Origin: an uncultured Coriobacteriaceae bacterium
Lineage (GTDB): Bacteria > Actinomycetota > Coriobacteriia > Coriobacteriales > Atopobiaceae
Direction: 5' to 3'
Assembly (NCBI GenBank): GCA_902777325.1
Contig: CACYTH010000001.1
Span: 124,001-188,000 of the forward strand
DNA length: 64,000 nucleotides
Shown here in pieces: positions 59,321-64,000 of this stretch (positions are counted from its first letter, which is position 1; the number at the start of each line of letters is the position of its first letter). The notes beneath the pieces are model-generated. The model made no database searches and had not been told where the DNA came from. It saw only the letters and a program-made list of their open reading frames with translations. Position numbers and translations under genes: made by a program.

Positions 59321-60685
59321 ATGGCTGAGCTTGAGCTGTCACAAGAGGACGAGCTGCGGGAGCTGTACCTGGCGACCGCGCCAACTCACCTGTTTCTCAA
59401 GGCTGCGGCGCCGGGCGCCATCTCGATGCTGGCATCGGCGCTCTACGACGTGCTTGATGGCGTCATCGTCGGCCAGCTGCTCGGATCGACGGCGTTTGCC
59501 GCAGTCAACCTTGCCATGCCGTTTGTGATTCTCGTCTTTGCCGTGGGCGACCTCATTGGCGTGGGCTCGTCGGTGCCCATCGCCATCGCGCTCGGTGCGG
59601 GCGAGGAGAAGCGCGCCAACAACGTGTTCACCTGCGCGGTGCTGGGGATCTTTCTGCTTGGTGCGGCGCTTGGGGCCGCCTTCTGGATGGCGGCGCCCGC
59701 CATCATGGCAGCCCTCGGGGCCACGGGCCAGCTCGCGGAGGATGCCGTCATCTTCCTGCGCGTCTATGCCGTGGGTGCGCCCGTGACCTCCATGATGTTC
59801 GCCATCGACAACTTCCTGCGCATCTGCGGCAAGATCCGCGGAAGCCTCGCCCTCAACGTCTTCATGGCGGTGTTCGGCGCCATCTGCGAGTACAGTCTCG
59901 TGCGCTACGCGAGCCTCGGCGTCTTTGGCGCCGCTCTCGGCTATGTCCTCGCGCTTACCGTGAGCGCGGCGATCGGCATGGTGCCCTTCCTCCTTGGCCG
60001 CTACCAGCTGCGCTTCGTGCGACCGCAGCTCTCCCCCGAGCTCGTGCGCGAGATCACCAGCGCGGGCATGCCGGCCTTCCTCAACAACGTCGCCGGACGC
60101 GTCACCTCGGTGCTTCTCAACGCGGCGCTGCTCGCGCAGGGCGGCGAGGACGCCGTCGCGGTCTACGGCGTGCTCATGTACGCGAGTGGCGTGATCTTCC
60201 CCCTGCTCTATGGCACCTGCGACTCGCTGCAGCCGGCCGTGGGCTACAACCTCGGGGCACGGCGCATCGACCGCGTGGTCAAGCTCGAGAAGCGCATCTT
60301 CGTGGCCTGCGCGGCACTCTCCGTCACGCTTGCCGCGGCGATGCTGGTCTTCCCGCGCGAGCTCACGCTGCTGTTTATGGCCGACGCCTCCGACGCCATC
60401 CTCACCATGGCGGGCCCGGCGTTCCGGCTCTTCTCGATCGCATACTTCCTGCGCTGGCTGCCCATGGCCACGCAGGCCTTCTACACCGCCATCGAGCGCC
60501 CCAAGCCCGCGTCGGCCTTCTCGCTCTTCTCGGTGCTGGTGGCCCCCGTCGCCGCGCTCGTCATCCTGCAGCCCCTCGGGCTCAACGGCCTGTGGCTCAA
60601 CCTTCCCGTGGCCACGCTGGCGAGCACCGTGGTGGCAGCCTACATGCTCGTGGAGCTGCGCAGGGAGCTTCGTGGCGAGCGCTAG
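59321..60685 (+). CDS. MATE-family efflux transporter (MepA-like)
   Basis: 454-residue MATE protein with twelve helices. The first half opens with the family's LFLKAAAPGAISMLASALYDVLDGVIVGQLLG, and the second half has PAFLNNVAGRVTSVLLNAALLAQGG and YGTCDSLQPAVGYNLGA. It exports cationic organic compounds using a Na or H gradient. GGGAGACA precedes the ATG at 59321. The preceding attenuator-like leader suggests ligand-controlled expression. A hydrophilic N-terminal extension of about 20 residues is present. Confidence 0.92.
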   Translation: MAELELSQEDELRELYLATAPTHLFLKAAAPGAISMLASALYDVLDGVIVGQLLGSTAFAAVNLAMPFVILVFAVGDLIGVGSSVPIAIALGAGEEKRANNVFTCAVLGIFLLGAALGAAFWMAAPAIMAALGATGQLAEDAVIFLRVYAVGAPVTSMMFAIDNFLRICGKIRGSLALNVFMAVFGAICEYSLVRYASLGVFGAALGYVLALTVSAAIGMVPFLLGRYQLRFVRPQLSPELVREITSAGMPAFLNNVAGRVTSVLLNAALLAQGGEDAVAVYGVLMYASGVIFPLLYGTCDSLQPAVGYNLGARRIDRVVKLEKRIFVACAALSVTLAAAMLVFPRELTLLFMADASDAILTMAGPAFRLFSIAYFLRWLPMATQAFYTAIERPKPASAFSLFSVLVAPVAALVILQPLGLNGLWLNLPVATLASTVVAAYMLVELRRELRGER

Positions 60686-60706
60686 CACCTAGGTGCGCAG
60701 CTCGTC

Positions 60707-61258
60707 TCAGAGGCGCATCCCGAAGACGAGTCCGTCCTCCTCGTAGTGCGGCAGACGGCTGAAGCCCATGTGCTCGTAGAAGCCCGCCGCGCGCTGGTTG
60801 GCCGCCGCCACGCCAAAGGCGATGCCCGGCACGCCCGCCTCGCGGAGATGCGCGAGAAGCGCCTCGATGAGCGCACGTCCGCTGCCACCACCCGTGTAGG
60901 GCTCCTCGATGTCGATGTGCAGGTGCGCGGGATACTCGTCCGCCGTGACGGCAAAGGCCTTGTACTCGCCCGCAACGCGCGCTGCATACTCGGGGCCAAG
61001 CGCCTCGATCTGCCTGCGATACGGCTCGAAAGTCCGCTTCCAGGCCTCGAAGTCCTCGGCGCAGAGCGTGTAGCCATGCGCCTTGCCGTCATCGCCGAGC
61101 AGCATGAAGCAGGTGCCGTGCTCCAGGTAGGGCTCCAGGTACATGAGCAGGGTAAAGCGGCCGTGCGTCTGCTCGGTGCGCGCCCGCTCGCTTGCGGTCG
61201 CAAGGCACACCGCACGCATCTCGTCGGCATGGTCTGGGGTGTAGGGCACAACGCGCAT
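60707..61258 (-). CDS. GNAT-family N-acetyltransferase
   Basis: 183-residue acetyltransferase. The acetyl-CoA motif reads YTGGGSGRALIEALLAHLRE (about residues 119-138), and the C-terminal NQRAAGFYEHMGFSRL is typical. Substrate unknown. The start MRVVPYTPDHADEM was chosen over an earlier frame because AGAGAAGGG lies upstream. Convergent with the MATE gene. Confidence 0.85.
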   Translation of the reverse strand: MRVVPYTPDHADEMRAVCLATASERARTEQTHGRFTLLMYLEPYLEHGTCFMLLGDDGKAHGYTLCAEDFEAWKRTFEPYRRQIEALGPEYAARVAGEYKAFAVTADEYPAHLHIDIEEPYTGGGSGRALIEALLAHLREAGVPGIAFGVAAANQRAAGFYEHMGFSRLPHYEEDGLVFGMRL

Positions 61259-61319
61259 GCCGGGGTCCCTTCTCTCGCATGGCACACCTGCTCCGTGGGG
61301 GCTCGTGCGCCGCACACCA

Positions 61320-62498
61320 TCAGTACGGCGAGCCCGTCTCCGCATTGCTGACGCTGTACTGCGCACCGTCCGACGGGATCGTGCACAGCCCGGGTATGGC
61401 GCTGGTGATGGCCCAGAAGTGCGTGCCATCCGAGCCGTAGTTGTAGCTGCCCGGGTAGTCGTAGCTCTGGCTCATGATCGCCGAGTAGGCGGGCACCCAC
61501 GAGCCGCCGCCCGCGGAGGCACGGAAGTTCCAGAGCTCCATGGTCCTGACCTCGGAGGCCTTGTTTACCAGGTAGTCCTCCAAGAAGCAGACGGCGCGCG
61601 TTATGGACGTGTTGCCGTAGCCGAGGTCGTAGGCCACGAGCTCGTCCCAGCGGCCCGTCTCGAGGTCCATGACAAAGAAGGCCAGCTCGCAGGTGCCCTT
61701 ATCGGTCTGGGAGCACTGGATGAGCGCGCGGTAGGCATGCCCTTGCTTCCAGTCGTAGTCGACGATGGTCTGTATGCCGGACCCCTCGCCCGCAAACGGC
61801 TGGCTGACCCGGTAGGTATCGGGATAGGTGCGCGTGGCATGGATGATCGACTCCGTGCCGGAGGAGTCCGTCACGTAGGTGTCCCACACGGACATGATGG
61901 CGACCTTCGTGCCGTCGTCATGCACCTGGAACCCGGCGTAGGCCGCCACGCCCGAGTAGTCCCTGTGCACGTTGGTGTACTGGCTGTTGAGCGAGCTCAT
62001 GTCGAGGTCGAGGTTGCAGATGCTGAGGTAGGTGCCGCGCGGCTGCGAGTCGGCCTTGAAGTCGACCGCGTACTCGATGATGCCGTCGATGCCAAACTGC
62101 GGGTCGCACACGATGTACGGCGAGCGCGTGGTGGCATGGTAGCCCGCCACCTCGTCCGCGGAGGGCAGGCGCATGCGCTCGCCCCAGGTGCCGGCATTGA
62201 GAAGCTCGCTGGACTGGCCCGACGAGACGGGCGCGCTCGAGGTGGTCTGTGTGCCGCCACCAGAGGTGGTCTGCGCGCCGCCACCCGAGGTGGCCTCGCT
62301 CTCCCCCACCGATTCGCCAGACAGCTCGATGGCGGAGAGCGCGCTGTCGTCCTTCTCGAACTCGAGGGGCTCAAGCTGCAGTGTCGGGGAGGCCGCGGGG
62401 ACCTCGGGTGCCGGACTCAAGGCCTCGTCAATAAACACCATGGCACAAGAGACGATAAGAAGAATGCCCAGCCAACGCAGTATCTGATTCACGCTCAT
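61320..62498 (-). CDS. Exported protein with DUF3472-like domain
   Basis: 392-residue protein with an N-terminal membrane segment (residues 9-25, WLGILLIVSCAMVFI). A Ser/Thr/Gly-rich linker with two TTSGGG(A/T)QTTS-type repeats spans about 62-95. A DUF3472-like beta domain follows (YLSICNLDLD, YAGFQVHDDGTKVAIMSVWD). Likely anchored outside the membrane. Function unknown; possibly carbohydrate-related because similar domains occur beside glycan-binding proteins. GGAGGGGG precedes the ATG. Confidence 0.7.
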   Translation of the reverse strand: MSVNQILRWLGILLIVSCAMVFIDEALSPAPEVPAASPTLQLEPLEFEKDDSALSAIELSGESVGESEATSGGGAQTTSGGGTQTTSSAPVSSGQSSELLNAGTWGERMRLPSADEVAGYHATTRSPYIVCDPQFGIDGIIEYAVDFKADSQPRGTYLSICNLDLDMSSLNSQYTNVHRDYSGVAAYAGFQVHDDGTKVAIMSVWDTYVTDSSGTESIIHATRTYPDTYRVSQPFAGEGSGIQTIVDYDWKQGHAYRALIQCSQTDKGTCELAFFVMDLETGRWDELVAYDLGYGNTSITRAVCFLEDYLVNKASEVRTMELWNFRASAGGGSWVPAYSAIMSQSYDYPGSYNYGSDGTHFWAITSAIPGLCTIPSDGAQYSVSNAETGSPY

Positions 62499-62552
62499 CC
62501 CCCTCCGACCAATGCCCATCGCCGACCATCGTAGCATGAGGTCGCGACGCAA

Positions 62553-62578
62553 AGGGGCTGGCAGCACGGCCAGCCCCT
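62553..62578 (-). terminator. Terminator of paaK
   Basis: Perfect 10-bp stem (62553-62562 with 62569-62578), followed on the minus strand by TTTGCG. Confidence 0.65.
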
Positions 62579-62627
62579 AGGTGCTCAATCTGTCGCGCTC
62601 GCCCACCTCAGGCTGCGCCTCCGTGCC

Positions 62628-63866
62628 CTACTCGTAACGCTCGTCGTAGACGCGCTTGGTCTTCTTCTCCGAGCGCGGGAGCATGCCCAGCTCGACGATC
62701 TTGACCAGCGGCGTGAAGCCGATCTTGTGCTTGACGCGGCGGGCGACGCGACGACGCAGGTCCTCCCAGTCCACCGAGCCGTTGGTCTCCACGTAGATGC
62801 GCATGGTGTCGCGCCCGTCGAGGTGCGAGAGGCGGATCTGGTACTCGCTGGAGCACTCGGGGAAGGTGGCGAGAATCTCCTCGATCTGGGCCGGGAAGAC
62901 GTTGACGCCGTGGATCTTCATCATGTCGTCGGAGCGGCCGGTGATGGTGTCGATGCGCGGGTGCTCGTTGTGGCCGCAGGCGCAGTCGCCCGGGATGATG
63001 CGGGAGAGGTCGTGGGTGCGGAAGCGGATGAGCGGCGCCCCCTCCTTGACCAGCGTGGTGAGGACGATCTCGCCCCACTCGCCATCGGGCAGCACCTCGC
63101 CGGTCTCGGGATCGATAATCTCGAGGAACACGTAGTCGCTCCACACGTGCATGCCATGGCTATGCTGGCAGCTGATGCCGATACCGGGGCCGTAGACCTC
63201 GGTTAGGCCATAGATGTCGTAGTACTCGACGCCGAGCGCGTCGATGATGCGCTGGCGGATCTTCTCGCCAGAGCGCTCGGAGCCGGTGATGAGCTTCTTG
63301 AGCTTGATCTGGTCCTTGATGCCGCGCTTCTCGATCTCCTCGGCGAGCAGCAGCGCATAGCTCGCGGTGGCGGTGAGCACCGTGGACTCCATGTCGATCA
63401 TGAACTGCAGCTGCTTCTCGGTGTTGCCCGGGCCCATGGGGATGGCCATGGCGCCCAGCAGCTCACAGCCGGCTTGGAAGCCGATGCCGGCGGTCCACAG
63501 GCCGTAGCCCGGCGTGATCTGCACGCGGTCCTCGGGCGTCACGCCCGCGTACTCGTAGCAGCGCGCGAACTGGATGGCCCAGTCGTCCACGTCCTTCTGG
63601 GTGTACGGGATAATGACGGGCGTGCCGGTGGTGCCCGACGAGCTGTGGATGCGGACGATCTCGCTCTGAGGCACGGCCGAGAGTCCCAGCGGATAGGCGT
63701 CGCGCAGGTCCTGCTTCTCGGAGAAGGGCAAGGCCTGGAAGTCCTCGACCGAGGAGACGCCGGTGATGCCGGCCTCGCGCAGGCGCTTGCCATAGAAGTT
63801 GTCGGCGGCAAGCAGGCGCTTGATCTGGGTGTCGACCTGCTTGAGCTGGGTGTCGTTGATTTGCAT
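62628..63866 (-). CDS. paaK: Phenylacetate-CoA ligase-family enzyme
   Basis: 412-residue adenylate-forming ligase of the PaaK group. The AMP-binding core reads HSSSGTTGTPVIIPYT, and YDIYGLTEVYGPGI and TGRSDDMMKIHGVNVFP are family motifs. It activates phenylacetate or another aromatic acid to its CoA ester. The start MQINDTQLKQ at 63866 has GGAAAGG upstream. In Coriobacteriia such genes often pair with an indolepyruvate oxidoreductase, which is not in the window. The right flank to 64000 holds no recognised gene. Confidence 0.9.
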   Translation of the reverse strand: MQINDTQLKQVDTQIKRLLAADNFYGKRLREAGITGVSSVEDFQALPFSEKQDLRDAYPLGLSAVPQSEIVRIHSSSGTTGTPVIIPYTQKDVDDWAIQFARCYEYAGVTPEDRVQITPGYGLWTAGIGFQAGCELLGAMAIPMGPGNTEKQLQFMIDMESTVLTATASYALLLAEEIEKRGIKDQIKLKKLITGSERSGEKIRQRIIDALGVEYYDIYGLTEVYGPGIGISCQHSHGMHVWSDYVFLEIIDPETGEVLPDGEWGEIVLTTLVKEGAPLIRFRTHDLSRIIPGDCACGHNEHPRIDTITGRSDDMMKIHGVNVFPAQIEEILATFPECSSEYQIRLSHLDGRDTMRIYVETNGSVDWEDLRRRVARRVKHKIGFTPLVKIVELGMLPRSEKKTKRVYDERYE

Positions 63867-64000
63867 GGGAAACCTTTCCGTCAGGGAGGCCACGGAGCCA
63901 CACCCCGGTACAGTCACTGTGCTTGAGCATGATAGCCCAAGGGCGGACGCGCGCAGACTCGCGCGGCCATTCCGTAACCCGCACGTGATACGGACGATTG

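Overview
The window is a high-GC, densely packed chromosome segment. Its gene content points to class Coriobacteriia (Actinobacteriota), probably an Olsenella/Atopobium-like anaerobe. The reasons are: many single LuxR-type and PucR-type regulators beside short catabolic operons, several SDR dehydrogenases, GcvT-like transferases, a CmpB-type (PF06541) membrane protein with a long coiled coil, and strong GGAGG-type ribosome binding sites. No rRNA, tRNA, CRISPR array, prophage or intact insertion sequence was found. The taxonomic placement is inference.

Region 1 (1-7145, all minus strand) is a tetrahydrofolate (THF) and one-carbon block: folC (cut by the window edge), a QueD/PTPS-like gene, a FocA-type formate channel, folE, folD, fchA, fhs and a 5-formyl-THF cyclo-ligase. 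FolD has lost the lysine and glutamine of its cyclohydrolase site, which fits the presence of a separate cyclohydrolase (FchA). The set can interconvert methylene-THF and formate, and running towards formate it would yield ATP at Fhs.

Region 2 (7347-18127) holds two paralogous modules of LuxR regulator, SDR dehydrogenase and PanB-like (ketopantoate hydroxymethyltransferase superfamily) enzyme. The first module also carries a divergent GroEL, a small trigger-factor-C-like protein and a 72-residue helical protein. A free SDR, a NUDIX hydrolase and an unknown protein lie around them.

Region 3 (18190-30678) holds an MBL hydrolase, an M20 peptidase, an SDR-GcvT-like-unknown operon facing a PucR-type regulator, a second member of the 71/72-residue family, pyroglutamyl peptidase, and a second GcvT-like gene followed at its 5' side by another PucR regulator and an MFS transporter. 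My reading is that regions 1-3 form a C1-harvesting island: SDR, PanB-like and GcvT-like enzymes strip one-carbon units from unknown substrates onto THF, and FolD/FchA/Fhs/FocA turn them into formate and ATP. This is a hypothesis.

Region 4 (30923-49470) is mixed housekeeping and accessory content: a cystatin-like lipoprotein, a YitT protein, HAD and acylphosphatase genes, a radical SAM protein, a PatB/MalY lyase with an amino-acid ABC transporter, a SAM hydrolase-type (DUF62) protein, a PARG-like protein, NudC, a P1B-type ATPase with a small membrane partner, a HUMPS/HPS-like protein and HtpG.

Region 5 (49684-63866) holds SAM-recycling genes (MtaD-like deaminase, AhcY, a second DUF62 protein), a STAS-kinase fusion, a frameshifted membrane gene, a CmpB-type membrane protein, TetR, PepT, an EamA-type transporter, a MATE exporter behind a riboswitch-like leader, GNAT, a DUF3472-like exported protein and PaaK. 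Many genes end in strong hairpins, listed below as terminators.
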